NCBI RefSeq assembly: GCF_024347675.1
Contig: NZ_AP024881.1
Location: forward strand, 2,480,001 to 2,544,000
DNA from: Vibrio ishigakensis
GTDB taxonomy: Bacteria > Pseudomonadota > Gammaproteobacteria > Enterobacterales > Vibrionaceae
Length of the DNA stretch: 64,000 bases
Reading direction: 5' to 3'
Every line of letters begins with the position of its first letter. Within the stretch, counting starts at the first letter, position 1. A program made the translations under genes and the position numbers. Positions 1 through 10,709 of the stretch are shown here, piece after piece. The notes under the pieces were generated by a model. It was not told where the DNA came from. It saw only the letters and a program-made list of their open reading frames with translations, and searched no databases.

Positions 1-1
1 C

Positions 2-412
2 CTAGCCCTGTTCTCTTATGCGACGCTAATGATTGCCGCTTTATACGCCTTGCAACTGGCATGGCTGGATTTCAAGCTAAAGCAGAAGACCTCGCAGGCG
101 CTGAACCCAAATCTTCCGCCTCTTATGAAGATAGAGCGTCAACTGTTTAACATCATTCTTATTGGTAACGGTCTTCTTACCCTTACCCTAATGAGTGGTC
201 CACTGTTCGTGGATGATTTCTTCTCTAGTGGTAAGACACACAAGGCTGTGCTGTCGTTTATTGCCTGGGTGGTATTCAACGTTCTTCTGTGGGGGCACTA
301 CAAACAAGGTTGGCGCGGAAAGACAGTGACCTGGTTCTCTATCGTGGGCGCTTTCCTGCTAACCCTCGCCTATTTTGGTAGCCGTTTTGTGCGCGAAGTC
401 ATACTGACTTAA
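2..412 (+). CDS. ypjD: YpjD-like inner-membrane protein, CcsA/HemX family (3' part)
   Basis: The frame is open from the first bases of the window, so only the C-terminal ~136 residues are visible. They contain several hydrophobic membrane segments separated by short basic loops (for example around KQGWRGK), the pattern of the cytochrome c assembly (CcsA/HemX) family to which YpjD belongs. In E. coli and vibrios ypjD lies next to ffh and near a CorB/YfjD gene, and here the next gene is exactly that one, which supports the call. No function beyond membership in a haem-handling membrane family can be stated. The true start lies upstream of the window. Confidence 0.75.
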   Translation, partial: LALFSYATLMIAALYALQLAWLDFKLKQKTSQALNPNLPPLMKIERQLFNIILIGNGLLTLTLMSGPLFVDDFFSSGKTHKAVLSFIAWVVFNVLLWGHYKQGWRGKTVTWFSIVGAFLLTLAYFGSRFVREVILT

Positions 413-503
413 CCAAACTCAGCTAGTCTCACCCAGCTTGAGTTGACAGCTAGCTCAATATCATTCATTTTTTGAACAGCACTAACTAAGGATTTACGAC
501 GTT

Positions 504-1766
504 TTGGATGACATATCAACTGGGTTGCTGTTTGGCCTCCTTGCATGTCTGATTATCATTTCAGGTTATTTTTCAGGTTCAGAGACAGGTATGATGTCTT
601 TGAATCGTTATCGCTTAAAGCACTTATCTAATCAAGGTCATAAGGGTGCGCGTCGAGTAGAGAAACTGCTCGACAGGCCGGATCGTCTTATCGGTCTGAT
701 CCTTATTGGCAACAACCTAGTCAACATCCTTGCCTCGGCTATCGCAACCATCTTGGGTATGCGCCTATATGGCGACTTTGGAGTGGCCATCGCAACCGGT
801 GTGCTGACTCTAGTAATTCTGGTCTTTGCCGAAGTAACTCCCAAAACCTTGGCGGCGCTCTATCCAGAGCGTGTTTCCTATGCCAGCAGTCTATTGCTGC
901 GCATCCTAATGAAACTCCTATCACCGCTAGTGATCTTGGTAAACTTCATCACCAATGGTTTCTTGCGCCTACTTGGTATAAATGCCTCCACCAGCAAAGA
1001 TGATCACTTAAGCTCAGATGAGCTTCGCACTGTGGTAAACGAGGCGGGCAGTCTTATTCCAAGCCGTCACCAAGACATGCTGATTTCCATCTTAGATCTC
1101 GAGACAGTGACGGTGAACGACATCATGGTGCCAAGAAACGAGATCACCGGCATCGATGTTAACGATGACTGGAAGTCTATCGTGCGCCAATTGACCCACT
1201 CCCCCCATGGACGTGTGGTGCTTTACCGCGACCAGATAGATGAAGTGGTAGGCATGCTAAGGCTGCGCGAAGCCTATCGCCTGATGCTGGAGAAAAATGA
1301 GTTCAACAAGCAGACGCTACTAAAAGCCGCTGACGAGGTCTATTTCATTCCTGAGGCGACACCACTAAATGTGCAGATGCTGAAGTTCCAGCGTAACAAA
1401 GAGCGTATCGGACTGATTGTAGACGAATATGGTGACATCATAGGACTGGTTACTCTAGAGGATATTCTTGAAGAGATAGTGGGCGAGTTTACCACCTCTA
1501 TGGCACCAAGCCTTGCTGAAGAGATCACCCCGCAAGCCGATGGTAGCTATCTTATCGAGGGCAGTGCCAATATCCGTGATATCAACAAAGGCCTGCAATG
1601 GACGCTGCCAACCGATGGTCCAAGAACCCTAAATGGATTGATACTCGAGCATCTTGAGGATATCCCTGAGAGTCATATCAGCATGCAGATTGCCCATCAT
1701 AGAATGGAGGTGATCGACTTCTCTGAGAACAAAATCAAGATGGTTAGGGTCTTCCCCGCCGCATAG
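504..1766 (+). CDS. corB: CNNM/CBS-domain transporter-associated protein (CorB/YfjD, HlyC/CorC family)
   Basis: 420-residue membrane protein. The first ~190 residues form a DUF21/CNNM transmembrane domain, with a GYFSGSETGMMSLN segment typical of the family. A CBS-domain pair follows (about 200-325, with IMVPRNEI and VTLEDILEEIVGE), then a CorC_HlyC C-terminal domain. Family members are linked to magnesium and cobalt efflux or resistance. Translation starts at TTG (504), with AAGGA 11 nt upstream; no better ATG is present in frame. It probably follows ypjD in one transcription direction and ends in a bidirectional terminator shared with luxS. Confidence 0.85.
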   Translation: MDDISTGLLFGLLACLIIISGYFSGSETGMMSLNRYRLKHLSNQGHKGARRVEKLLDRPDRLIGLILIGNNLVNILASAIATILGMRLYGDFGVAIATGVLTLVILVFAEVTPKTLAALYPERVSYASSLLLRILMKLLSPLVILVNFITNGFLRLLGINASTSKDDHLSSDELRTVVNEAGSLIPSRHQDMLISILDLETVTVNDIMVPRNEITGIDVNDDWKSIVRQLTHSPHGRVVLYRDQIDEVVGMLRLREAYRLMLEKNEFNKQTLLKAADEVYFIPEATPLNVQMLKFQRNKERIGLIVDEYGDIIGLVTLEDILEEIVGEFTTSMAPSLAEEITPQADGSYLIEGSANIRDINKGLQWTLPTDGPRTLNGLILEHLEDIPESHISMQIAHHRMEVIDFSENKIKMVRVFPAA

Positions 1767-1773
1767 CAACCAT

Positions 1774-1806
1774 AAAAAAACCGGAACATCGTGTTCCGGT
1801 TTTTAT
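1774..1806. terminator. Bidirectional terminator between corB and luxS
   Basis: Inverted repeat CCGGAACA/TGTTCCGG (1781-1788 and 1792-1799) flanked by an A-run on the left and a T-run on the right. It can terminate both corB (+) and gshA-luxS (-). Confidence 0.9.
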
Positions 1807-1821
1807 TTATCTGGTGTCTAA

Positions 1822-2337
1822 TTACACCTTAAGTGTTTTTAACATCTCTTCTGGAAGCGCCAACTCGTCGTTCTTGTTTACCGAAATACCTGCATCGATA
1901 ATAGCTTGAGCAATCGCTTTTGCATCTTCTAGAGAGTGCATAGCTGCAGTGCCACACTGATACTCATTCAGTTCAGGGATCTTGTTCTGACCCTCTACCT
2001 TAAGCACGTCTTGCATAGCTGCTAGCCAGGCTTCAGCTACTTGGCTCTCAGTTGGAGTACCGATAAGGCTCATGTAGAAACCGGTACGACAACCCATTGG
2101 AGAGATATCGATGATCTCAACGCTGTCACCGTTTAGGTGATCACGCATAAAGCCAGCGTAAAGGTGCTCAAGGGTATGAATACCCTTCTCTGAAAGTAGC
2201 TCTTTGTTTGGCTGAGTAAAACGAAGGTCGAATACAGTGATGGTATCGCCACCCGGAGTCTGCATTGTCTTCGCTACGCGCACGGCTGGTGCGTGCATCT
2301 TAGTGTGGTCGACAGTAAAGCTATCTAGTAAAGGCAT
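1822..2337 (-). CDS. luxS: S-ribosylhomocysteine lyase LuxS (autoinducer-2 synthesis)
   Basis: 171-residue cytosolic enzyme that cleaves S-ribosylhomocysteine to homocysteine and DPD, the precursor of the quorum-sensing signal AI-2. The metal-binding HTLEH motif is at residues 54-58 (His54, Glu57, His58), the catalytic cysteine is in MGCRTG (Cys83), and the third metal ligand is in QCGTAAM (Cys128). Length matches the family. It lies 13 bp downstream of gshA in the same direction, the conserved gshA-luxS pair of enterobacteria and vibrios. Confidence 0.98.
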   Translation of the reverse strand: MPLLDSFTVDHTKMHAPAVRVAKTMQTPGGDTITVFDLRFTQPNKELLSEKGIHTLEHLYAGFMRDHLNGDSVEIIDISPMGCRTGFYMSLIGTPTESQVAEAWLAAMQDVLKVEGQNKIPELNEYQCGTAAMHSLEDAKAIAQAIIDAGISVNKNDELALPEEMLKTLKV

Positions 2338-2350
2338 GTTGCGCTCCGGT

Positions 2351-3916
2351 TTATTTTAAATAGTCAAAGTAGTTTTCAAGAAAGTGGTCAAAATCTAGGG
2401 TATCACCCGCTTCCACTTGCTTTTGTTTCTCGACAGAGTCACGAACCTCGCTCTCCATCATCTGTTGATTGTACACCTGATACTCACTCTGTTGATACTG
2501 AGCCAGGTAGGCTTCACCAAGGGCTTCACCTAGAGCACCGTTACCACCATGCTCTTTAATCGCTTTCATCATCTGGCCAGACAATGTTTTCTCAGGAGAG
2601 TCGATCCAAGTTCGAAGCTCATTGCACACCTCGATATAGGCATTGCTCTGATGTGCTTCATCCATGGCTTTTGCAATCTGATCGAACTCATCAAATATAC
2701 GGTGTGTCCATTGCTGTAGGGTCAGCTTTTCGCCATCACAGCCAATGGTCAAGTCAACACCATCACGACGACCTTCAGTAATCACAGACTCCCAGTTACG
2801 CTTCCAGCACTCAAGCTCACAATCATCCATATTGGCTGAGTCACTTAGCGCACACCAAGTTAGGAAGATATCTAGGAATCGGATCTGCTTGTCGTCGATA
2901 CCGATAGGGCTAAATGGGTTCACGTCTAGTGAGCGTACTTCAATGTACTCTACACCACCACGTGATAAAGCCTCAGAAGGTTTCTCGCCACTCTTCGCCA
3001 CACGCTTTGGTCGAATAGGAGCATACAGTTCGTTCTCGATCTGTAGAACGTTAGTATTCAGCTGCTTGTACTCCCCCTCCACCTTTACGCCAATCTTAGA
3101 GAACTTCTCAGATGGAGTGCGGATAGAGCGATTTAGACCCTCAAGATACTGTTCAACGCTGTTGAAACCAATCTTAAGTGCGCTTTGTTCACTATTGGTG
3201 TAACCAAGGTCACTTAAGCGTAATGAGGTCGCATAAGGCAGATGCAGTGTACCGTTTAGTTTCTCAAACGGTAGGTTCGTTTTCTTGCCCTGCAGGAAAG
3301 ACTCACAGATAGCCGGCGACGCACCAAAGAAGTATGGGATCAGCCAACCGAAGCGATAGTAGTTACGGATAAGACCAAAGTAAGCATCCGATTTAGTCGC
3401 TTGGCGCTCTTCTTCTGTTTGCTCACCATGCAACGCATCCCAGAAGCTCTCAGGGAAAGAGAAGTTAAAATGCACACCAGAGATGATTTGCATCAGGCTA
3501 CCGTATCTGTGCTTAAGTCCCTCGCGGTAAAGCGTTTTCATCTTACCTGAATTAGAGGTGCCGTACTGAGCCAGTTCAATATCATCTTCACTGTGCACTT
3601 TGCATGGCATAGACAGAGGCCATAGGCGCTCACCATCTAGCTTGCTATGTGCAAAATGGTGGATGTCCGTAAGCTGTGATAGCAAGGTTGAGATATCACG
3701 AGATACCGGAGTAATAAACTCCATCAGAGACTCTGAAAAGTCAGTGGTGATCCACTCATGAGTCAATGGTGAGCCTAGGGTATTAGGGTGTGGTGTAGTC
3801 GCCAAGTACCCGTCTGGGTTATAGCGAAGCGTCTCACGCTCCACGCCACGTCCAAATTGTGTAAACGCCTGCTTGTTTGAAGCTACTTGTTGCAGGCGAG
3901 AGTTAAAACTAGTCAA
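2351..3916 (-). CDS. gshA: Glutamate-cysteine ligase GshA
   Basis: ATP-dependent ligase for the first step of glutathione synthesis. The N-terminal signature [12 protein letters not shown] and the [15 protein letters not shown] motif identify the proteobacterial GshA class. The longest frame begins at an ATG at 3973 (540 aa). The TTG at 3916 gives 521 aa beginning [14 protein letters not shown], much closer to the 518-residue E. coli enzyme, and the extra 19 residues resemble no GshA N-terminus I know. I therefore prefer 3916, without certainty, since neither site has a strong Shine-Dalgarno. A terminator for the upstream gene sits at 3982-4014, so gshA-luxS must start from a promoter close to its own start or rely on read-through. 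Confidence 0.93.
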   Translation of the reverse strand: MTSFNSRLQQVASNKQAFTQFGRGVERETLRYNPDGYLATTPHPNTLGSPLTHEWITTDFSESLMEFITPVSRDISTLLSQLTDIHHFAHSKLDGERLWPLSMPCKVHSEDDIELAQYGTSNSGKMKTLYREGLKHRYGSLMQIISGVHFNFSFPESFWDALHGEQTEEERQATKSDAYFGLIRNYYRFGWLIPYFFGASPAICESFLQGKKTNLPFEKLNGTLHLPYATSLRLSDLGYTNSEQSALKIGFNSVEQYLEGLNRSIRTPSEKFSKIGVKVEGEYKQLNTNVLQIENELYAPIRPKRVAKSGEKPSEALSRGGVEYIEVRSLDVNPFSPIGIDDKQIRFLDIFLTWCALSDSANMDDCELECWKRNWESVITEGRRDGVDLTIGCDGEKLTLQQWTHRIFDEFDQIAKAMDEAHQSNAYIEVCNELRTWIDSPEKTLSGQMMKAIKEHGGNGALGEALGEAYLAQYQQSEYQVYNQQMMESEVRDSVEKQKQVEAGDTLDFDHFLENYFDYLK

Positions 3917-3981
3917 AACGAAACCACTTTTATGTTCTCTCCAAAGCCAAGGCCTGGAGATGGAAATCGGCATATTGCCTG

Positions 3982-4014
3982 TAATAAAAGAGTCCCGCGC
4001 AAAAGCGCAGGACG
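3982..4014 (-). terminator. Terminator downstream of the M16 protease gene
   Basis: On the minus strand TCCTGCGC-TTTT-GCGCGGGA (4012 to 3993) forms an 8-bp hairpin followed by CTCTTTTATT. It lies between the M16 gene stop and gshA. Confidence 0.7.
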
Positions 4015-4040
4015 CGTATTTTATCTCTTAAATTGGTTCA

Positions 4041-6911
4041 TCAAGGTTCAATTTCAAGGGTCTTGATGGGCAATTTTAGTTTCTGCAATTGAGGCGTTAT
4101 CTTTTCAGCGTCCCCGACCACCACAATTTGGTAGTCATCCGGGTTAAACCACTTATTCGCCACCTCATTTAGGCTCTGCTTAGAAACATTGGCTACGATA
4201 TCATTGCGCGTCGACAGATAATCGTAGTCTAGATTGTAGGTAAGGATTGCGCCAAGTAATGAGGCCTTTTGTCCCGGAGTCTCATATTTCAAGGCATCCT
4301 GCTGGCCTACAGCCAATCGCATAAACTCAATCTCTTGGTCGGTAAAACCATCCTGAGCCGCGCCTTCCATCTCTTTGATTAGCTCAACTAGAGCATCACC
4401 CGTAGAGTCCGCACGAACCTGAGCGGTTGCAACCAAGGCACCTACCTCTCTGTTAGCTGCAATATAGGTGCTCGCACCATAGGTGTAGCCCTTATCCTCA
4501 CGAAGATTCTGGTTAATACGACTATTAAAGTTACCGCCCAAGTTGAAGTTAGCCAATTGAGTCAGATACATCTCACCGGTTGCGTCAAATGGTAGACCTC
4601 GGCGAACGAGACGCACTGTGCTCTGTGGCGCTCCCGGCTTATCCACCAAGTAAATACTGCGCTCTTCCTGCTGCGGCAGGCGCTGCTTGCGTAGGATCGG
4701 TGGCATATCCCCTTGCCAACTCGCCAGAGAATCTAGGCTATCTCTGACCTTAGCTTGCTCAAGATCGCCCACTATCACCACCTGAGTTCCTTTAGGGGTG
4801 TAGTACTGCTTATAGAAGTTCTTCACATCGTCAAGGGTCAAGCCTTTTACTGACTCGATCGTGCCAGAGCTTGAGCGACCATAGACGGTATTTCCGTACA
4901 ACACCTGACGAGTGGCTTGAGAGGCAAGCCAAGAAGGTGTTTGATGCTCATAGATAACCCCTTCCAACATCTGACGCTTAACACGCTCGAAATCTTGTGG
5001 ATCAAACTTAGGCGAAGATAACGCCTCTTCTACCAACTTTAGGGTTGGGACAAAGTTCTTGCTCAATGATGAAATAGTTACCGTTGAGCGGTATTGCCCT
5101 GCATCTAAAGACGCACTACTACCTAGCTTATCCAACTCGGCTTGAAGCTCTTCACTAGACAAACGGGTACCACCTTCAGAGACCATAGAAGCGGTAAGCG
5201 CAGCCAGCCCCTCTTTGCCTCGTGGCACATAACGATTACCTGCCGGCATCTTTATCTGCATCACTACGGTCGGAGTCTCTGAGGTTTGAGTGCCTAGCAC
5301 CTCGATATCGTTATCCAGATGGAAGCTATACAACTCTGGCATAGTACCGCGTACCGCCCCTTGTGCTTCAGGAACCTTAGAACGATCAAAGGTATCTTCT
5401 ACGAAGCGATAGTCTAGCTCACTGTCGAGGATAGGCTTTTGCTCTGGCAGATTGCGCGGTGGGGTGTCAAAGGTTGCCTCTCGCGCCGCCAATTCAAGTT
5501 TGCCTCTAGGCACTACAGACAGCGCCACCTTGTGCTTGTTTGGAATATAGGTCTGGTATGCCTTGTATACTGAATCAGGTGTCACCTTACCAAGCTTATC
5601 TAGCTCGGTTTGCAGTCTATCTGGCTGACCATAGAAGGTCTGGTTAGAGGCTAGCTGGGTCACCTTTCCGCGAACACTTTGTAAGGCGAAAACCGAGTCA
5701 GCTTCCGCGCGACCTTGCACTTGCTTAAGAAAATCAGGGTCAATGTCTTCTGGCTTCAGGCCATCAAGGATGCCCATCACCTCGTCATAAAGCGGGCTTA
5801 GATCTGCTCGTTTAGAGGAGTCCGCCATTACATACACAAAGAAATTACACGCAAGCTCGGCACACTGGTGGAAAGCTCCGGCATCGAGCGCCTTTTCAGT
5901 CTTCACCAGCTTTTGATACAAGATACTGTTACGCCCACTACCTAGTACCCTAGCGAGCATATCTATATTCTCGTTACCCTCAGCCCCTTGATAGGTGGTT
6001 GGCCAACCGATAAGAAGCATAGGCTGTTGAATCCTATCTTCTGTGGTCATGTAACGATCTTCAGGTAAGACAGCAGGCTGCTTAGGTGCAGACTCAACCT
6101 CGGGACCACGTGGGATAGGACCAAAGTATTTCTCGATCCACTCTAGCGCCTGCTCTTTCTCGAAATCGCCACCTATGGTTAGCACAGCGTTGTTGGGGCC
6201 ATACCAGCGCAGGAAGAAGGCTTTTAGGTCGTTTACATCCACCCTATCTAGGTCTTCCACATAGCCAATGGTTTGCCAAGAATATGGGTGATCCGTCGGA
6301 TACAGAGCCTCGCCCATACGCTCCCACATAAGACCGTAAGGACGGTTTTCATAGTTCTGTGCACGCTCGTTCTTCACCGTGTCGCGTTGGATCTCAAACT
6401 TGCGCTGAGAAACCGCCTCAAGCAGATAGCCCATACGGTCCGATTCGAGCCACAACACCTTCTCTAGTTGGTTCGAGGGTACGGTTTCAAAGTAATTGGT
6501 GCGGTCACGGTTGGTGGTACCATTTAATGAACCACCCGCTTCAGTGATCATCTTGAAATGCTGTTGATCGCCCACATGCTTGGAGCCTTGGAACATCATA
6601 TGTTCAAAGAAGTGAGCGAATCCAGACTTGCCTTCCACCTCACGCGCGGAACCCACATGGTAAGTAACATCCACGTGAACCAAAGGATCAGAGTGATCCG
6701 GTGCTAGGATAACGGTCAAACCGTTCTCAAGTTGATATTTAGAATAAGCAATTGAGGCCTTACCTGGGGTTGCAGGCACCTCTTCAAGCAACTGAATTGC
6801 AGGCTTGGGTAAGACGGAGATCTTTTCTGCGGTAGTGCAAGCGGCTAAGCCCACTACTAGGCCAACACCAACAAGCATCTTAAGCTGGCTTTTAAGCTTT
6901 TGAGATATCAT
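4041..6911 (-). CDS. M16-family (insulinase/pitrilysin) metallopeptidase, lipoprotein
   Basis: 956-residue protein. The N-terminus has a signal peptide with a lipobox (LAAC, Cys25), so it is probably attached to a periplasm-facing membrane. The inverted zinc motif HFFEH is at residues 100-104 in the first M16 domain, followed by the usual middle and C-terminal M16 repeats. The second half lacks HxxEH and contains the R/Y substrate-binding segment near NLREDKGYTYGAS, as expected for a two-domain active/inactive pair. It starts 9 bp after the yqaA stop, so the two are probably co-transcribed. Related vibrio genes flank gshA. The substrate is unknown; a processing or peptide-degrading protease is the family expectation. 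Confidence 0.9.
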   Translation of the reverse strand: MISQKLKSQLKMLVGVGLVVGLAACTTAEKISVLPKPAIQLLEEVPATPGKASIAYSKYQLENGLTVILAPDHSDPLVHVDVTYHVGSAREVEGKSGFAHFFEHMMFQGSKHVGDQQHFKMITEAGGSLNGTTNRDRTNYFETVPSNQLEKVLWLESDRMGYLLEAVSQRKFEIQRDTVKNERAQNYENRPYGLMWERMGEALYPTDHPYSWQTIGYVEDLDRVDVNDLKAFFLRWYGPNNAVLTIGGDFEKEQALEWIEKYFGPIPRGPEVESAPKQPAVLPEDRYMTTEDRIQQPMLLIGWPTTYQGAEGNENIDMLARVLGSGRNSILYQKLVKTEKALDAGAFHQCAELACNFFVYVMADSSKRADLSPLYDEVMGILDGLKPEDIDPDFLKQVQGRAEADSVFALQSVRGKVTQLASNQTFYGQPDRLQTELDKLGKVTPDSVYKAYQTYIPNKHKVALSVVPRGKLELAAREATFDTPPRNLPEQKPILDSELDYRFVEDTFDRSKVPEAQGAVRGTMPELYSFHLDNDIEVLGTQTSETPTVVMQIKMPAGNRYVPRGKEGLAALTASMVSEGGTRLSSEELQAELDKLGSSASLDAGQYRSTVTISSLSKNFVPTLKLVEEALSSPKFDPQDFERVKRQMLEGVIYEHQTPSWLASQATRQVLYGNTVYGRSSSGTIESVKGLTLDDVKNFYKQYYTPKGTQVVIVGDLEQAKVRDSLDSLASWQGDMPPILRKQRLPQQEERSIYLVDKPGAPQSTVRLVRRGLPFDATGEMYLTQLANFNLGGNFNSRINQNLREDKGYTYGASTYIAANREVGALVATAQVRADSTGDALVELIKEMEGAAQDGFTDQEIEFMRLAVGQQDALKYETPGQKASLLGAILTYNLDYDYLSTRNDIVANVSKQSLNEVANKWFNPDDYQIVVVGDAEKITPQLQKLKLPIKTLEIEP

Positions 6912-6920
6912 TGCCTTTCC

Positions 6921-7379
6921 TTACAAAGTTCCGAATCCCGCGAACAAACCCACCAGAGCGGCGTATCGCAAGAGTTTGCCTATGGCAATTAAAATGAGAC
7001 AAGGGATAAAGCGCATGCGTAGCCAACCTGCAGCTAAGCATAGGGGATCACCTATGACCGGCGCCCAACTAAAGAGTAGCGCCCAGTAGCCATATTTATT
7101 GATCCATTGTAGAGCTTTATGACCATGTTTTTCGTCTTGAGTTCGATTTGGGATCCACAGCCCAAGCCAGTAGTTAGTTAATCCACCAAGGGTGTTACCT
7201 AGGGTCGCAACCAGGATAATACTGGTCACAGAATATTGATTCAGGCTCAAGGTAGCGAGTAGGGCTGCCTCTGAGCCACCGGGCAATAAGGTTGCACTTA
7301 AAAAGCCCGTAACAAATAGCAAGGTCAGGGCTGAATCGGCAAGCCACACGCCCAGCTGTTGAAAAACCGCGTCCATCAA
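6921..7379 (-). CDS. yqaA: YqaA-family small inner-membrane protein (DedA/VTT-like)
   Basis: 152 residues with about four hydrophobic segments and a SNARE-associated/DedA-like core (GFLSATLLPGGSEA, GNTLGGLTNYWLG, APVIGDPLCLAAGW). YqaA sits next to gshA in E. coli, and here lies two genes away with the M16 protease inserted between, which supports orthology. DedA-type proteins are implicated in lipid or envelope homeostasis. The precise role of YqaA is not established. Confidence 0.85.
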   Translation of the reverse strand: MMDAVFQQLGVWLADSALTLLFVTGFLSATLLPGGSEAALLATLSLNQYSVTSIILVATLGNTLGGLTNYWLGLWIPNRTQDEKHGHKALQWINKYGYWALLFSWAPVIGDPLCLAAGWLRMRFIPCLILIAIGKLLRYAALVGLFAGFGTL

Positions 7380-7446
7380 ATTCTTAAATGAAAAATCTAT
7401 TCACTCATACTACCCAGATACTGACCAAATATCATGAGTTTAGTGT

Positions 7447-7477
7447 CAAAAAAAAGGATGCCATACAGCATCCTTTA
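7447..7477 (-). terminator. oadGAB operon terminator
   Basis: On the minus strand a GGATGC/GCATCC hairpin (7473-7468 and 7461-7456) is followed by a run of eight T residues. It lies 20-50 nt after the oadB stop. Confidence 0.85.
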
Positions 7478-7496
7478 TCTGATGAATGATTCGAGC

Positions 7497-8627
7497 TTAG
7501 CCAACCAATGCTAGCAGAATACCAGCGGCTACCGCCGAGCCCAGTACGCCAGCCACATTTGGCCCCATGGCATGCATAAGCAAGAAGTTTTGCGGGTTAG
7601 ACTCTAAGCCAACCTTGTTTACAACACGTGCAGCCATAGGCACTGCTGATACGCCTGCAGCACCGATCAGTGGGTTGATGTCTTCCTTGGAGAGCTTGTT
7701 CAGCATCTTAGCCATCAAGACACCAGCGGCAGTACCTATGCTGAATGCCACAGCACCTAAACCTAAAATACCAAGCGTCTCAATGTTCAAGAACTTATCC
7801 GCTTGAAGCTTAGAGCCAACACCAAGGCCAAGGAAAATGGTCACTATGTTGATAAGCTCGTTCTGAGCCGTCTTACTCAAGCGGTCCACAACACCGGCTT
7901 CACGCATCAGGTTACCTAAGCAGAACATACCCACTAGTGGTGTTGCTGATGGCAAGAACAAGATGGTCATCAAGAGTACGCCAAGAGGGAACAGGATCTT
8001 CTCTGTCTTACCTACAGGTCTTAGCTGAGCCATCTTGATAGAACGTTCTTTCTCGTTGGTCAGCGCTTTCATGATAGGCGGCTGGATAATTGGCACCAAA
8101 GCCATGTAGCTGTATGCCGCTACCGCGATCGCACCCAAGAGATCAGGCGACAAACGGCTGGCCAAGAAGATAGCCGTTGGACCGTCGGCGCCACCGATAA
8201 TCGCAATGGAAGAAGCATCCGCTAAGGTGAACTCCATCCCCGGTACATAGTTAAGCAAGATAGCGCCAAACAGAGTAGCAAAGATACCAAACTGAGCTGC
8301 AGCACCTAGCCATAGAGTCTTAGGGTTTGCGATTAGGGCACCAAAGTCGGTCATCGCCCCAACGCCCATGAAAATGAGTAGCGGGAATACACCCGTGGCA
8401 ATACCTACCTCATAAACCATATACAACAAACCACCTGGCTCGGTAAAGCCAGCATTTGGAATGTTAGCTAGGATGGCACCAAAGCCAATGGGTAGCAGTA
8501 GTAAGGGCTCAAAGCCCTTACGAATAGCGAGAAACAGCAGACCACATCCGACTAAGATCATGCAGATCTGGCCGAATTCAAAGTTAGCGATACCCGTCTC
8601 TTCCCAGAGAGTTAATAAACCGTCCAT
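7497..8627 (-). CDS. oadB: Oxaloacetate decarboxylase beta subunit (Na+ pump) OadB
   Basis: 376-residue polytopic membrane protein of the sodium-transporting decarboxylase family. It carries conserved [15 protein letters not shown] and [19 protein letters not shown] segments, the latter helping form the Na+ and carboxybiotin-decarboxylating site. It couples decarboxylation of carboxybiotin on OadA to Na+ export. It starts 12 bp after oadA and is the last gene of oadG-oadA-oadB, followed by a terminator. Members of about 376 residues are the shorter class; others exceed 430. Vibrios typically carry one or two oad loci. Confidence 0.95.
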   Translation of the reverse strand: MDGLLTLWEETGIANFEFGQICMILVGCGLLFLAIRKGFEPLLLLPIGFGAILANIPNAGFTEPGGLLYMVYEVGIATGVFPLLIFMGVGAMTDFGALIANPKTLWLGAAAQFGIFATLFGAILLNYVPGMEFTLADASSIAIIGGADGPTAIFLASRLSPDLLGAIAVAAYSYMALVPIIQPPIMKALTNEKERSIKMAQLRPVGKTEKILFPLGVLLMTILFLPSATPLVGMFCLGNLMREAGVVDRLSKTAQNELINIVTIFLGLGVGSKLQADKFLNIETLGILGLGAVAFSIGTAAGVLMAKMLNKLSKEDINPLIGAAGVSAVPMAARVVNKVGLESNPQNFLLMHAMGPNVAGVLGSAVAAGILLALVG

Positions 8628-8639
8628 GTATCGCCTTCC

Positions 8640-10421
8640 TTAGGTCAAGCTAAGTAGAGGTGAGCCGACCGTAACCGAGTCGCCTTCTTTAACATGCAGA
8701 TCTTGCACCACACCGCTGCGTGCAGCACGTACCTCGGTTTCCATCTTCATTGCTTCTAGAATAAGCAGTACATCGCCCTCTTCCACAGAAGTGCCACTGA
8801 CCACGTTTACCTTAAAGATATTACCGGCAAGAGGCGCTGGCACGTCTTCGGTTGGGCCTGTATCTACAGGTGCTGCCGCTTGCTGAGGTGCTGCGTTAGT
8901 AACTGGAGCAACAGAAGTAAGCTCACCTTGCGGGCCAACTTCTACATCGTATACCTGACCATTCACCTTAACGCTGTATGCCTCAGTCCCCTTGCTTGAA
9001 GTTTTAGCAACAGGTGCTGCCACTTGAGCCTCTGCGGTCGGAGCTGGCTCGAACGCATCTGGGTTGTGGCGATTTTTCAGGAACTTGAGACCAACTTGCG
9101 GGAACAGAGCGTAGGTAAGCACGTCATCCTCAATCTCTTCAGCTAGAGAGATGTGCTCTTGCTTCGCCTTCTTCTGAAGCTCTTGAGTTAGACTATCGAA
9201 TTCAGACTCCAACAAGTCTGCAGGGCGACAGGTAATAGGCTCTGCGCCCTCTAGTACCTTAGCTTGTAGTTCAGGGTTTAACTCAGCAGGAGCCGCGCCG
9301 TATTCACCCTTAAGTACACCAGCGGTCTCTTTAGTGATGCTCTTATAGCGCTCACCAGTAAGAACGTTGATCACCGCTTGAGTACCCACGATCTGTGAGG
9401 TTGGAGTTACCAAAGGAATGTAACCAAGGTCCTGACGTACGCGAGGGATCTCTTCTAGCACTTCGTCTAGACGATCAGCAGCCCCCTGCTCTTTCAGTTG
9501 GCCTTCCATATTAGTCAGCATGCCACCTGGCACTTGAGCGATCAGGATTCGTGAGTCTACGCCTTTAAGTTGACCTTCAAATTTGGCGTACTTCTTACGC
9601 ACTTCTCTAAAGTAGGCAGCGATAGGTTCGATCTGATCAAGCTTCAGCTTGGTATCACGCTCAGTCCCCTCAAGCATGGCAACGACCGTCTCGGTCGGTG
9701 TGTGGCCATAGGTACAGCTCATTGATGAGATAGCCGTGTCTAGAATATCCACACCTGCTTCAACAGCTTTAACTGCAGTTGCCGTGCTCAGGCCGGTGGT
9801 GGCATGGCAGTGAAGCGCTAACGGAACATCACAAGACTCTTTAATACGGGTGATCAGCTCTTCAGCCTCATAAGGCTTAAGAAGGCCAGACATATCTTTG
9901 ATACACAGTGAGTGACAGCCAAGGTCTTCAAGGCGTTTAGCAAGGTCTACCCAGGTATCAGCGTTATGTACAGGACTAGTAGTATAAGAAAGCGTGCCTT
10001 GAGCGTGTGCGCCCACATCCACTACAGACTTCACGGCCTTCTCGAAGTTGCGTACGTCATTCATCGCATCAAAGATGCGGAATACGTCCATACCGTTCTT
10101 ATGTGCTCGCTCTACGAACTTTTCCACCACATCGTCAGCATAGTGACGGTAACCCAGAAGGTTCTGACCACGCAGCAGCATCTGCATCGGTGTATTTGGC
10201 ATCGCCTTTTTAAGTTCGCGTAGACGCTCCCAAGGGTCTTCACCCAAGAAACGAATGCATGAGTCAAAGGTTGCTCCGCCCCAGGTCTCTAGAGACCAGT
10301 AGCCGACCTTATCCAATTCTGCGGCGATAGGAAGCATATCCTCAAGACGCATGCGTGTGGCAAACAGAGACTGATGCGCATCACGCAACACCACATCTGT
10401 AATCGCAAGTGGCTTAACCAT
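8640..10421 (-). CDS. oadA: Oxaloacetate decarboxylase alpha subunit OadA (biotin-carrying)
   Basis: 593 residues. The N-terminal carboxyltransferase TIM barrel has the metal motif in [12 protein letters not shown] and [11 protein letters not shown] linker rich in Ala and Pro (~475-525) follows, then a C-terminal biotinyl domain with EAMKMET and biotin-accepting Lys559. It transfers CO2 from oxaloacetate to biotin and passes it to OadB, giving pyruvate and driving a sodium gradient. It lies 24 bp downstream of oadG and 12 bp upstream of oadB. Confidence 0.97.
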   Translation of the reverse strand: MVKPLAITDVVLRDAHQSLFATRMRLEDMLPIAAELDKVGYWSLETWGGATFDSCIRFLGEDPWERLRELKKAMPNTPMQMLLRGQNLLGYRHYADDVVEKFVERAHKNGMDVFRIFDAMNDVRNFEKAVKSVVDVGAHAQGTLSYTTSPVHNADTWVDLAKRLEDLGCHSLCIKDMSGLLKPYEAEELITRIKESCDVPLALHCHATTGLSTATAVKAVEAGVDILDTAISSMSCTYGHTPTETVVAMLEGTERDTKLKLDQIEPIAAYFREVRKKYAKFEGQLKGVDSRILIAQVPGGMLTNMEGQLKEQGAADRLDEVLEEIPRVRQDLGYIPLVTPTSQIVGTQAVINVLTGERYKSITKETAGVLKGEYGAAPAELNPELQAKVLEGAEPITCRPADLLESEFDSLTQELQKKAKQEHISLAEEIEDDVLTYALFPQVGLKFLKNRHNPDAFEPAPTAEAQVAAPVAKTSSKGTEAYSVKVNGQVYDVEVGPQGELTSVAPVTNAAPQQAAAPVDTGPTEDVPAPLAGNIFKVNVVSGTSVEEGDVLLILEAMKMETEVRAARSGVVQDLHVKEGDSVTVGSPLLSLT

Positions 10422-10445
10422 AATTTAACTCCTTCTAAATCTTTC

Positions 10446-10709
10446 TTATTGCGAGGCTGCTGTTCGATACTTATGCACGGCGACAGAAATAGCCGCAACC
10501 ACATTAGGGTCGACGTTATCAGCAGACGGGGCTTTGGTAATCTTTTGAGAATTCGTTGGGCTGGTTTGCGGTTCGACAGGCGCAGGGCCCACCAATTTAG
10601 ACATGGTTTTAACCACAAACACTAGAAGCGTTAGAAAGATAAACACCATGGTCATTCCTAAGACCATGATTGAGGCTGCCTCTTGCAGCACTTCTACAAT
10701 ATTGTCCAT
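10446..10709 (-). CDS. oadG: Oxaloacetate decarboxylase gamma subunit OadG
   Basis: 87-residue protein with one N-terminal transmembrane helix (about 13-35, VLGMTMVFIFLTLLVFVV) and a Pro/Ala/Thr-rich soluble tail, the standard architecture of the small subunit that holds the alpha and beta subunits together. It is the first gene of oadGAB. The stretch upstream to the tRNA terminator (10710-10954) should hold the operon promoter; I could not fix its position. Confidence 0.92.
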   Translation of the reverse strand: MDNIVEVLQEAASIMVLGMTMVFIFLTLLVFVVKTMSKLVGPAPVEPQTSPTNSQKITKAPSADNVDPNVVAAISVAVHKYRTAASQ

